DNA from: Welwitschia mirabilis
Taxonomy: Eukaryota; Gnetophyta; Gnetopsida; Welwitschiales
Direction: 5' to 3'
DNA length: 64,000 nt
NCBI GenBank assembly: GCA_051453625.1
Contig: JBOZIK010000001.1
Coordinates: 206,753,757 to 206,817,756 of the forward strand
Both the position numbers and the translations under genes were made by a program. The notes beneath the pieces are model-generated. The model saw only the letters and a program-made list of their open reading frames with translations. It had not been told where the DNA came from and did not search any database. How positions within the stretch are numbered: position 1 is the first letter of the stretch; each line of letters opens with the position of its first letter. Of the stretch, positions 22,824 through 33,982 are shown piece by piece.

Positions 22824-23997
22824 AAAGGAGGAATTCCAAAATAGGGTAAAGGGTTATATATCAAGGAGACATGATCAAGACCTTTCATTAGTTCATGTTA
22901 ATCTTTTTACAGTTATTCCATAATAATTTAAAATAATCTAGTTACATCCATCTAGAGGGGATAATTTACCTTCTTTACTCTATGATGGTAATTTATAGTA
23001 ATTTCAATTACACACATCTAGAGGGGACAATCTACTCCATTTACTATTTCGTGGTAATTTATAGTATTTCATATGTTAATATACGTTAATGATTAATTAC
23101 AAGTTATATATAGATATTCCACAACAAGTTTAGGATTTACAAAGTTCTCATAATGGGTTTGCCCAAAAAATAGACTTTATAAGCTCATTGAAGACTCTCA
23201 TAAGATATCAATAGAAGACTATAATATTTTTTTACAATACAAGACATATTGCATCTATTTGAAATTTACTATATATAAATACAAAGGAAAGATATTCAAG
23301 AATAAATATCAGAACCATTTACAAAGAAGGGTAAGAACCACACCTATTCTTGATAAAAATACAAAGTATTCCTATATGAAATCAAGCTTCACATGATCAA
23401 GTTGCAAGTATGACTCTAATAGTTAGGGGGAATTAAGTATTTATAATAGAGAATTAACAATAATACTAATTATAAGGTTTAGATTTCTACAAGTAGTTCA
23501 AGTTTCCTTAACCCTTCCTTTCCAAGTCTAGCCATTGGATGTAAATCATAATATAATAATATCTAATAAATAAATTTATTTACATGAAATAAATAATATA
23601 AGCAAATGCTTTAGATCACATTTCATTAATATTGCATGAATAAGATATAATTGAGAGAAATCTATATCAATTTAGAGTTAGTTTCCCAAAATAAGTTAAT
23701 AAATCCAATGTTAAACTACATCAATAGAAAATCATGCATAAGCGATTATGAATTTCATAGTTAACTCAACATTTGAATTAATTAACTAAAAGAAATAGCT
23801 ATGAGTTAATTTTTTAATAAATTATAAAGTAAATAATTATGCAAATACCTAATTTGACTATCACTTTTATTACATATATTATTATTTTTAAATAATTTGG
23901 AACTAGACTCATTATTATTATGAAATTTTTAATACTTGCATATTTATCTAAATTATGTAGGAAGGTTTTTTAAACTTAGGAAAACTTGGACATGATA
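22824..23997 (-). repeat. 3' LTR of element F (5' portion in sense; rest lost or displaced by element A)
   Basis: Aligns over its whole length with 37860-39023, roughly 85 percent or better by eye, sharing for example cctttcattagttcatgtta and aggggataattta. The inner end reads catgata where the other LTR has gatgaca, so the TG start of the sense LTR has decayed. A purine tract lies directly beyond it. Confidence 0.75.
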
Positions 23998-25693
23998 AAT
24001 CTCTCTCCGATAAGAGGTTTCCTCCTTAAAACTCACTATTAGTTTAGGCTTTCATTGTAGTATCTTTCATGTCACTACTTATCCTAATCACTGAACCTTC
24101 TATAACTTGATTATTTTCTTCAAACTACCAATTATTTGGGTACATGATTTATGATACAATTTGAAACATTAATTTCATCTCAACTTAAAGTAACTTTTGA
24201 TTCCAGTAAAAGCATGTATCAATTGTGAAATCAGGATGTATCAAAGATTAGATTACCAACAAAAAGATATTTTTAAGAAGTAAGGAATTAAGATACTTTA
24301 CCACGTATTCTAATAATGCAATGTGAGTAATGAGACTATAGGTAATATAGTAATAGCAAGTTTAAATCATAAAGATAGATAACAATAATACAAGATATAT
24401 AACATAACATGAATCATGTAAAAATATAAGAATTGAGATTAGTTAAGGTAAGTATAATTTGAATACTATAATTAATGCTCATAGTAGAGCTTTCATCAAC
24501 TAGAAATAAATAAGATATTATTAGAAATTACACTATTTTAAGAAATCACAAGAGTTTAGAAACAAGAATTTATTTAAACGTAAAGAAGTGCAAGAACTTA
24601 AGATCAAATAAATGATAATGGAATCATATCTAAATTGAAAGTAACACTAGAACCATATGAAGACATAAGAAACCATAAGGATCATATAAGGTATAAAACA
24701 AGGAAATCTATACCATTTAAAATTTAAGCATTATATAGGATTATAAGGAATAATCTATGACCATATATAATTTGAATGTAAAGTTTTTCCATCCTTAAAA
24801 ATCATTATGCCCAATCTTCACATACTCCTTGCACTTTTTATGATTTATGTATTTAAACAAAATTTAAGTTTTCATACTTCAAGGTTAGAAAGATCATTGT
24901 GACCTAGTTTTTTAGGTTATGTCTCATCCTAGTTATTATCATGATTTCCTTAGATTTTATGGATCATTATCTTTATGATATTTACCATTGATGGTTATTT
25001 ATCTCCATTGTCCTTATCACAACTTAATAAGATAAACATTAATATAAGATACTTTGTCATATGAAATATCATTTAGATACATTATTTTTTTCCCCTTTTT
25101 GATGAATCTCTGCTTAAACATTTAGTGAACACAAGGGAGAACCTAACATAAGTATCAAACTAACATTACTTATCAAGATTACCTTTATTGAATTGTCAAA
25201 AATATTGTAGAATTTCTTTAGCACTCACAAGTTTTATGGAACACCTTTAAAGGGATAGATTTAATGTGTTAAATATGTTAATAAGGAATAATAGTACCAA
25301 AATTAACACATAAGGTACCAGATGACATCAAGGTAAACACATTCTAGATGAATGCATATTAGAAAATAAATCTTATACAATAGTGGTAAATGTACTATAA
25401 CAACTTGGTTATGAAGTGCATATGCATCAATTATGGGTAAGTTATCTAAAAGATTATCATTCTATCATGTTTAAAGTCCTCAGTATGAATCATGATATAG
25501 ATTTTATCAATTTTTTTTTAATTGAAAAACCAAATTCCTTCCTTCATCATGATGCCTTTGAGTATTTTCATCTAGATGTTTAAATAATTTAGTCATTATC
25601 ATATCTAAATTCTATCTTTTCTATACATTCAACCTTTTTCTTTCTTTAGCAATTTACAATCTAGTATACCATATTTTACATTGCTTTATATAT
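23998..25693 (-). repeat. Element F internal region, 3' part
   Basis: Begins with the polypurine tract (sense GGAGAGAG at 24001-24008). No open frame of note, no RT, integrase or Gag motif on either strand. The bases CTACT at 25694-25698 are the target site of E1. Confidence 0.55.
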
Positions 25694-25698
25694 CTACT

Positions 25699-26778
25699 TG
25701 TTGCACTATTAATTTAAGGCTATTTGATAGGGTTTTATGAGTTTTTTTACAAAACTTTTATATAGGTTTATGTGTAATTCTAAGGATTTTAGAGATACAA
25801 GAGGAAATCTCATAAAATTTTGATTCTTATCTAAATTTGATGTATTAAAAAAAATTTCTAATGAACAAAGCTTTAAAGAAGGATTAATGACAATGCTAAG
25901 TTCTCTTCAAGAAAATGATCAAGAATATAGTCATCCTCTCTATCATCCCCATGATAGGCAAGACAATGATTGATTGCATGGACCACTGAATCACTGATGA
26001 GTCATCGATATAAGCCATATTTTATAATATGCTATTGTTCCTCATGTTATCTGGATGATGGTCCGAATGACATTGACATGTAACTAACTCTAATAGCAAT
26101 CCATAACTATTTTCATACATTTCTAAATTATAAATGAGTGTGCCTTTTCATAATTACAGTTTGTCCTTTTCTTCTGTGAGTTGTTATAAATAAATCCCCC
26201 TTTGACTCTCTTTCTCATCTTCATTGCACTGGATATTATCGTGATCAGAGATTAAAGGGTAAGAGACACATCTGCATGTGTTATAGAAAGACATGCACTT
26301 GGTGGAGAGGTGTGTATCCTCCATTGAGAACCAAATATTTTGTAACCCAGATATTATTACTCTTTTAATATAAAATTTCATTTTATTTTCATGTTTGCAT
26401 CTTAGGTTTTCTGATTACCCTTATGGTTTATGATTGCCCTTGATCTGGTAATAATTCCTTGGATGATATAGATCATTAAGAGCAGTCTTTATTAAGGCTA
26501 AAAGTAAGTAGTATTAGTTCATTTTTGCACTTACATTTAGAATACTTGCATCTTGAATTGTGCATTGTACTTTATTTCTTTACATTTGTTATTTATTTCT
26601 AGTCCCTATTCCATTTGCAAAGCAATTTCATTCTCATATCATAGACTTCAATGAGATATGATATTTCGAGTCTACTCCTACTCATACTAGTGTGTTGTAT
26701 TATGTGAGATATCTATTTACTATAGGAATGATAAGATCTTTTTAAACTTAAGCACTTGTACAAATGCACATTGCAACA
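25699..26778 (+). repeat. 5' LTR of element E1
   Basis: 1080 bp, TGTTGCACTA...TTGCAACA. A nested stem module lies at 25929-25968 and a second at 26044-26072. A TGAATCA/TGAGTCA pair 11 bp apart lies at 25987-26004. TATAAATA at 26186-26193 marks the probable core promoter, with transcription expected to start some 30 bp downstream. Confidence 0.88.
26186..26193 (+). promoter_or_regulatory. TATA box of the E1 5' LTR
   Basis: TATAAATA, kept at the same place in the E1 3' LTR (33226-33233), E2 5' LTR (40410-40417), both B LTRs and D (51384-51391, minus). It is the only TATA-like site conserved among all these LTRs, so it is the likely Pol II core promoter. Confidence 0.7.
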
Positions 26779-26781
26779 TTT

Positions 26782-26799
26782 TGATGCCATTACTTGGGA
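26782..26799 (+). other. Primer-binding site of E1 (tRNA-Asp type)
   Basis: TGATGCCATTACTTGGGA, 3 bases after the LTR. It fits the tRNA-Asp primer pattern with four or five changes, mostly transitions. Confidence 0.8.
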
Positions 26800-27260
26800 A
26801 GGCTATTGAGGAGTATAAGGGTTATTGTCATTCAGATGAGTATATAAAACCTTTATTTGGTTATTTGTCTATACAAAATTATATTTTATTAGGATCTGTA
26901 GGTTTTATATGTGTTGTTTTTTAGTTTTAATTTTTTAGATTCAATTCTCTGTAGAAAAAGAGTGGTCATCCTCTCTATTGTCCCCATGATAGACAAGATG
27001 GCAATGTGCATTTCTAAGTTTGATTTTATTTTTATATTATTATTTTTTTAAATAATAAATTAGTTTTTGTCATCTTCTATGATGTCTAGATGACCAGGTA
27101 AAATAGTAGTACTTTTTCCTATTATTTTTTATTTCTATGTTTGGTTTCAATTTTGTTTTTGTGTGTGTCATCCCTTCTGTCATCTTCATGATAGACAAGA
27201 TAATAGTCTATTATTTTTTAATCTATTTTCTGTTGTTTGCTATTTGCAGGATGCTGTGAT
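26800..27260 (+). promoter_or_regulatory. gag leader of E1 with three tandem stem-loop modules
   Basis: Modules start at 26963, 27067 and 27166, a period of about 100 bp. The inner stems TATTGT-CCCC-ATGATA (26977-26992) and TGTCAT-CTTC-ATGATA (27178-27193) pair completely if G-U pairs are allowed. The spacers are T-rich on this strand (tttctattttct). The array lies between primer site and gag start. Confidence 0.75.
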
Positions 27261-28860
27261 ATGGTTAACATAGAAAAGAGATATCAGAGAACATCAAAGA
27301 AGGACTAGTCAATATAGAAAATGAGTTAGAAAAGCGATTTCCAAATACACTCAGACCTCCTTCTGAATTTATTTTTTCTGAGTTAGATTTTCTTAATGAA
27401 AATCCTAGTGAAGGAGAGAACCAATTTACAATATCAAGTATCTTACATAAGTAAAAATAATTCATAGGATCTTCTACACCTAATGCAAACCTCAACCTTA
27501 GATAATTATTAGCTAACAAGAAAAGAGAAATTCAAATACCTTTTGACCTACCCCTAAGAGATGATGTAGAACAAATTTACATGCCTATCCAACTTTTTGT
27601 GAAGAAGATGATGAGGATCCTCTTTAAAACATTGAAGAAATTAAACAACTTATCCTTTCCATGACATTAAATAAAAAATTGGAAGAAAAAATTAATGAAT
27701 AGAACATATATGGTAATCTTTTCCATGACATTAAAGATAGGGTAAAACTTTGGCTAAAAAATATAACCCACAAAAGCTAAAAAACATGGAATCAAGTCTA
27801 GGAAACTTTTGTAAAAAGATTCATCAGTGAAGAAACCATGAAAAAAAGATAAAAAGAGGTAATAAACTTTCAATAAAAATCAAATGAAAGTTATGCCTCT
27901 ACTTATGAACATTTCTCTATAGCAATCCACTCTAATCTAGTAGATGCCTTTTTAAGAGTAGAAAAATTAGACCATTTTTATAGTGGATTAACTCTCTACA
28001 CAAAACAACTTGTATATTTTTCTTATGATGGGAACCTTATAAACCTTATATTATAAGATGCCTGAATAAAATTAGAAGAAATTATGAAGTTTAGTAAAAC
28101 TTGGTCAACACCTAAATAAAGTCAAATAAAAACCAAAAAAAAAAAAAAAAGTAGAAGTCAATGCTATAAATTATATGAAAGATTTTATAACAACCTTAGA
28201 GAAATATGCAGAAATAATTTTAGATCCAAAATCCGAAACTAAGAGAAATGTTGTACAAACCTGTGATTTACATGAGGATAATTATCACATTACTAAAAGT
28301 TGTCCTCTTTTTCCAACATACAAATAAAAAATTTGAGAAGAAGTTTGTGCTTTTAACAAACCATCTTAAAATTTCTGAAATCAAAATTAGGCATAATCAA
28401 GGTTGAACACTTATTTACAAAATAATTCTGAACCTTTTAGAAACCGATTCGAAAATGCAAACTATCCACCAAGTTCATCAAACTTTCAACATCCAAATGA
28501 TCTAATCACAAACCTTATGGATGAAATTAGAAAAGAAAATTCCAAATTTAAAATACAAAATACCAACTTTGAAAGATCAAATACCAACATGGAAAACTTA
28601 TTAAACATCATTCAATAAATAATATTGGAAAACCAAAGACCTCAAGGAACTTTAGCAATATAATTTTTATCAAACCCAAATAAACTAAGAAAAGATTATA
28701 AGGTTATGACAAGAAGTGGACAAAAAATAAAACCTCCTTCATGTGAACCTTCCACCTCCCAAAGTAACTTTGAAAGTGATAAAGAAGAAGAGGAAGAGGA
28801 CATTGAAATATTAGAAGATTACAACTTCCCTTCTCTTGGTAAAAATAAAAAGTAAAATCC
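27261..28860 (+). pseudogene. gag remnant of E1
   Basis: The start ATG at 27261 (MVNIEKRYQRTSKKD) matches E2 and copy 1 of A. The capsid-like region at about 27625-28125 reads, across frameshifts, VKLWLKNITHKSWKTWN, then FVKRFISEE, then YEHFSIAIHSNLVDAFL and LDHFYSGLT. This follows the Ty3/gypsy Gag pattern LKGRAxxWLxxLPPxSIxxWxxxxxxFLxKFF. A damaged zinc knuckle at 28262-28303 reads CDLHEDNYHITKSC (second Cys replaced by His). The C-terminal spacer is the open frame 28403-28618. Most stops fall at Trp or Gln positions of the aligned copies. Confidence 0.8.
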
Positions 28861-28962
28861 TTATCAACAAAATACCCCTTGGCTTAATAGGATTAATAAT
28901 AATTCAACTTTTAATAATCATTTAAAAGCTTTGATAAAAAATTTAAGCATAAACTTACCCTT

Positions 28963-29735
28963 TTGGAAAGTTTTACAATAAAATCTAGGGTATGTAAAAT
29001 TATAAAAAGACCTAATAAGAAGAAAACAAAAATGAGTTATCCCAGCAAAGTCTTTCTTGCTCAATCCCATAAAAATTTAGTATTAGAAAAGTCACCCAAA
29101 TTTATACATCTAGGAGTAGCAACGGTAAATGTTACTATAGAGGGAAATAAAAATATTAGGAAAGCATTGATTGACATTGGAGTAAGTATTAATATAATGC
29201 CACTTCACAATTGTAAGAGAATTGGTTTGGAGGATAGAATAGAGCCTACTCTGGTTTTCATAGAATTAGTAGATACATTAGTTAAGAAACCATTAGGTAT
29301 TATTAAAAATTTGGTAATTCAAATAGAAAAGAATTCCTACTCATAAATGTGATCATCATAGAAGTTGAGCATAACAGAGAATACCCTTTACTTTTAGGTA
29401 GAACCTTTTGTGGAACCGTCCATTGCATCATTAATATAAAAGAAGGAATAGTAAAATGTCATTTTGGAAATAGAATATTTACCATTAGAGTCTTTAATGT
29501 AGCTGAGAAATATTTAGGTGATGATTTGAATATTAAAGATAACATCAAACCCACTTTATTTTTACAACATCACCCACTTAAGGAAAGAAAGATGAAATCA
29601 AATAAGTATGTGCTTTTTGATGACCAACTTAAAAATGAAGAAGAAATGAAACCTTTAGAGTGTAAGGAAGTACAACTTTTCAAGAAATATTATGAGAAAA
29701 ATTGTTCATTAAATAAGCCAAAGATTGAAAATTAA
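28963..29735 (+). pseudogene. Aspartic protease of E1
   Basis: Two abutting open frames, 28963-29346 (127 codons) and 29349-29735 (128 codons), form one protease split by a stop at 29344-29346 and a small frame change. The active-site block is ALIDIGVSINIMPLHNCKRI, and the flap and C-terminal part reads VEHNREYPLLLGRTFCG then INIKEGIVKCHFG. This order (DIGxS, YPLLLGR, I.KG) is the Athila-type protease. It is the best preserved coding piece in E1. Downstream to 29942 only the linker before RT remains. Confidence 0.82.
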
Positions 29736-29942
29736 AATTTAAATTTGAATAATAAAAATGTTTTTAATGGAGTTAAAGGTAATTTTCTTTATGATACTCA
29801 AAATAAATCCTTTGCATTCCATGAAAGTCTTTTACCAAAGTTACCATTTCTACCCCCTTTGACTTTCAAAATTTGTGCTTTAATGTGGTATCATAGAGTG
29901 CTTTCCATTACTCCTCTTTTTATCCAATTGATTTTACTTTGA
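29736..29942 (+). pseudogene. Linker before the missing RT of E1
   Basis: A 65-codon frame (29745-29942) containing TFKICAL. It aligns with E2 at 44090-44120 (TSKICAF), the segment directly before RT. After 29942 the RT start seen in E2 (RKPQRRLNP) is absent and 3' UTR sequence begins, so this marks the pol deletion point. Confidence 0.65.
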
Positions 29943-32547
29943 AATAATTGGACATCTCTTGTGTTTTATCAATTGGTAAATTTTTGGTTTGGACCTTATT
30001 TCTCTAAAAACTTGAGACCAAAACAAATCCTTAGTTTTTCCTTCTTTCTTTTAAAATAAAAGTGTGCTTTAGATTTAGAAATTAAATAAAATTTATTCAC
30101 CTTACCATGCTCTTTTCGGTTTTCTTTTTTGAGAGTCTTTTTTTAATTTTCTCTTTTAGTTTTTGTTTCTATTTATAGTTTCTATTTTCTAATTTTAGTT
30201 TAAATCATTTATTGTTTCGCCTTTATCCCCCCGACAAGATGGATGATAGTTAGTTTTGTTGATTTTTCTAGCTTTTTGATATTTTTCTGTGTTTTTTGAT
30301 AATTTTTTATTTTTCTTCCTCTATCATCCTCTTTGTCTTCTAAATAATGAGTAGGATGACAGTTAATAAAATGTTGATTTTTTTTATTTTGAGAAAATAC
30401 ATTTTTATAACTCTGTTGAGATTTTTGACTTAACTGCTTAAGAATTGTAGAAAGTAAATGGGCATAAAAAAAAATAAAAATTTCACGAGCAAATCATCTG
30501 AATTTTGTCTTAGCTTTTTTCTTTAAAATATTATTATGGCATTACTTAATTATTTTTTAAACTTCACTTATACATTTATTTTCATGACTAGTCTTTTGAC
30601 TTAGGTATTTCTGTGGTAAGATTGGATTCATCCAATCTTAGAACATTTACACGTTCATGAACTTTAATTAAAGGAAGATGTTTTATTTTTTATGTTTTTC
30701 TCACTGGAGAAAAGATCTTAGATTATTTAAGAGTTTTTTTTCTATCTTAATCTTATGACTTTTACCTTTGTCTTTTGGAGTGTTTGGTCATGTGTAATAT
30801 TGTTTTGTTTTATATATTAAAAAAAGTGTAAAATAAAGACCATAATGTTTTATATTTATGATATCTCAAAAACATGATCACCATAATGTCCTACCACAAG
30901 TACATCAGGGTAAATATTTCCTAGAGAAGAATTTTTCAGTGCAATATGATAGCTGTGGAAGCTCCACTAGGAGGTTAGTTGGTCATGCTTCATTAGTCCT
31001 TACTTCTTTGACAGTGGATGCACTCCCCTTAATATAAATGATAAAGTTGTATTTAAAGTTTGAGGCTATAGGATTAGTAATGTTTCTGGTGTTATTAAAG
31101 GCATTACTTATTTTCTAGACTCATAGTCTTTCCATATGATCATTTCATTTTTAAGATTTGGGTTTTTTTTAAAGATGGTGATAGGAGAATTCATTTTTAA
31201 GTAATTATTTGGTCTAATCATACATTGTTTAAATAATTTTACTCTAGCATCATCATAATCACTACCTTATCGAATAGAATTTTTGTACACTAAGTCATGC
31301 ATTTTTCATATCAAGTGATGTTATGATTTTTTTCATGGAAGTTTGCTAGGTTAAAATATCATATCAGTAAGCTATATTTTATTNNNNNNNNNNNNNNNNN
31401 NNNNNNNNNNNNNNNNNNNNNNNNNNNNNNNNNNNNNNNNNNNNNNNNNNNNNNNNNNNNNNNNNNNNNNNNNNNNNNNNNNNNNNNNNNNNNNNNNNNN
31501 NNNNNNNNNNNNNNNNNNNNNNNNNNNNNNNNNNNNNNNNNNNNNNNNNNNNNNNNNNNNNNNNNNNNNNNNNNNNNNNNNNNNNNNNNNNNNNNNNNNN
31601 NNNNNNNNNNNNNNNNNNNNNNNNNNNNNNNNNNNNNNNNNNNNNNNNNNNNNNNNNNNNNNNNNNNNNNNNNNNNNNNNNNNNNNNNNNNNNNNNNNNN
31701 NNNNNNNNNNNNNNNNNNNNNNNNNNNNNNNNNNNNNNNNNNNNNNNNNNNNNNNNNNNNNNNNNNNNNNNNNNNNNNNNNNNNNNNNNNNNNNNNNNNN
31801 NNNNNNNNNNNNNNNNNNNNNNNNNNNNNNNNNNNNNNNNNNNNNNNNNNNNNNNNNNNNNNNNNNNNNNNNNNNCTATATTTTATTTATGTTATCTTAT
31901 GACCATTATTCTTGTTTTTCTTTTGTAATTTGGTTAGTTATCTTAAAGTCATTGCCGTATTTTCTTAGTAATTTTTCCTTATTTGGCTTTCAATAAAAAG
32001 TTAATTTCTTGATTAGAAAAGTTTCTTAATAAATTTGTATTCTTTATTTTTAGATTTTTAGTGTTGTAAGTACTGCTTTTACTTATTTTTTCATGACAAA
32101 ACACTTTTTCATTCTCCATGCTTTTTCTTTACTTATCAAAATATTTTATTGATCTATAGTTTTTAAATTTGACATTACTTAGCTTTGCACTTCAATTTGA
32201 AAAATTATCCTCTTTTATCTAACTTCTCACTCTCATTTACTTTCTTTACTTTATTTTCCAATATGACATGTATCATTTTTTCTTTGGAAAAGGGCAAAAA
32301 CCCATTTTCATGGTCTATTTTTCAAAATTTTTAACTTAATTTAGAGCTTTCATGAAATAAAATTTTTAAATTTTCATACACATTATGCATTACACATTAT
32401 GCATTACTTGTTATTTATCTATGTGATGTATTTTATAAGCCTATTTTATAACTTCTAGATTCGTCTTTTGAAAAATAAATTGGCTCGTAATTATGATTTT
32501 TTCACCTGGTTTTTGTCAATAATTGACAAAGGCTAAGTTGAAGGATA
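29943..32547 (+). repeat. 3' UTR of E1 with a 492-N gap
   Basis: Noncoding. Holds stem modules at 30220-30249 and 30321-30362, an inverted repeat at 30617-30640, the shared UTR block at 30840-31130 and a purine-rich primer tract ending TTGAAGGATA right before the 3' LTR. The gap 31384-31875 is flanked on both sides by ctatattttatt, and E2 has no extra sequence there, so little or nothing is missing. Confidence 0.7.
31384..31875. other. Assembly gap (492 N) with overlapping flanks
   Basis: ctatattttatt precedes the gap and begins again directly after it. E2 is continuous at the matching place (about 47660), so the gap is probably empty. Confidence 0.75.
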
Positions 32548-33977
32548 TGTTGTGCTACCAATTTAAGGTTATTTGATGTTGGTTTTATGAGTTATTTTGC
32601 ATGACTTTTATATAGGTTTAGGTGCAATTCTGAGGATTTTGAAGATATAAGAGGAAATCTTAGAAAAATGTAATTTTTATCCAAATTTAATGTATTAAAG
32701 GCACTTTCTAATAAACATAGCTTTGAAGAAGAATTAATGACAAAAATGCTAAGTTCTCTTCAAGAAAAATATTAAAGAAGACCATCGTCCCCTCTGTCAT
32801 CCCCACGATAGGTAGGATGATTACTGCTAACATGTACCACTGAATTATCGATAAGTCATCTATCTAAGTCATATTTTATAATGTGCTATCATTTCCTACA
32901 TTTTTTAAATAATGGTTTGGATGACACTGATATGTAACTAACTCTAACAATAACCTATAACTATTTTCATCTGTTTCTGGGTTATAAATGAGCGTGCCAT
33001 TCCACACCTCCTCTTTGTCCTTTTCTNNNNNNNNNNNNNNNNNNNNNNNNNNNNNNNNNNNNNNNNNNNNNNNNNNNNNNNNNNNNNNNNNNNNNNNNNN
33101 NNNNNNNNNNNNNNNNNNNNNNNNNNTAACTCTAACAATAACCTATAACTATTTTCATCTGTTTCTGGGTTATAAATGAGCGTGCCTTTCCACACCTACT
33201 ATTTGTCCTTTTCTATTATGGTTGTTATAAATAAACCCCTCTTCAACTCTCATTCTCATCTTCATTGCATCAGACATTCTCATGATAGAAGATTGAAGGG
33301 TGAGAGATCCATTTGTGGATGTTGTAGAAAGATGTGCACTTGATAGAGGGTTGTGTATCCTCCATTGAGACCCAGCTATTTTGTANNNNNNNNNNNNNNN
33401 NNNNNNNNNNNNNNNNNNNNNNNNNNNNNNNNNNNNNNNNNNNNNNNNNNNNNNNNNNNNNNNNNNNNNNNNNNNNNNNNNNNNNAAGACATGCACTTGG
33501 TGAAGGGTTGTGTATCCTCCATTGAGACCCAGCTATTTTGTAACCCAGATGTTATTACTCTTGTAATATAAAACTTTATTTTCTTTTCATGTTTTCATCC
33601 TAGGTTTTCTGATTATTCTTATAATTTATGATTTCCCTTGATCTAGTGATAATTTCTTCAGTGACATAGATCATTAAGGGCAACCTTTGTTAAGGCTGAA
33701 AGCAAGTAGTATTAGTTCATTATTTCATTTGTATTTAGAATAGTTGCATCTTCCATTATGCATTATACTTTATTTCTTTGCTTTTGTTATTTATTTCTAG
33801 TTCCTATTCCATTTCATAAAGCTACCTGAGTCTCATCTGATAGACTTCAATGAGATATGACATTTCAGATCTACTCCCACTTATACTAGTGTATTTTATT
33901 ATTTGAAATATCTATTTATTTTATGAATGATAATATCCTTTTGAACTTAAGCACTCACACAAATACACATCACAAAA
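32548..33977 (+). repeat. 3' LTR of element E1, with two 100-N gaps
   Basis: Starts TGTTGTGCTACC and ends TCACAAAA (the final CA has become AA), followed by CTACT. Length 1430 as given, but 33127-33214 repeats 32939-33026 and 33486-33542 repeats 33329-33385 across the two gaps. Removing 188 and 157 bases leaves about 1085, against 1080 for the 5' LTR. A module lies at 32783-32822, a decayed TGAATTA/TAAGTCA pair at 32841-32858 and TATAAATA at 33226-33233. Confidence 0.85.
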
Positions 33978-33982
33978 CTACT

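Larger units (their letters stand above)
25699..33977 (+). mobile_element. Element E1: complete non-autonomous Athila-like element with TSD CTACT
   Basis: The 5' LTR (25699-26778) and 3' LTR (32548-33977) are flanked by CTACT at 25694-25698 and 33978-33982. The interior has a tRNA-Asp primer site, leader with three modules, gag, protease and a 3' UTR, but coding homology stops at 29942, just before where RT begins in E2. RT, RNaseH and integrase are absent. After removing artificial N runs and overlap duplications the element is about 7.4 kb. It would have needed enzymes supplied by other copies. Confidence 0.88.

Noticed and set aside
25900-27210. CRISPR-like array or bacterial origin for the regularly spaced modules
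   Set aside because: Repeats are degenerate, spacers are similar to each other, and the context is a plant retrotransposon.
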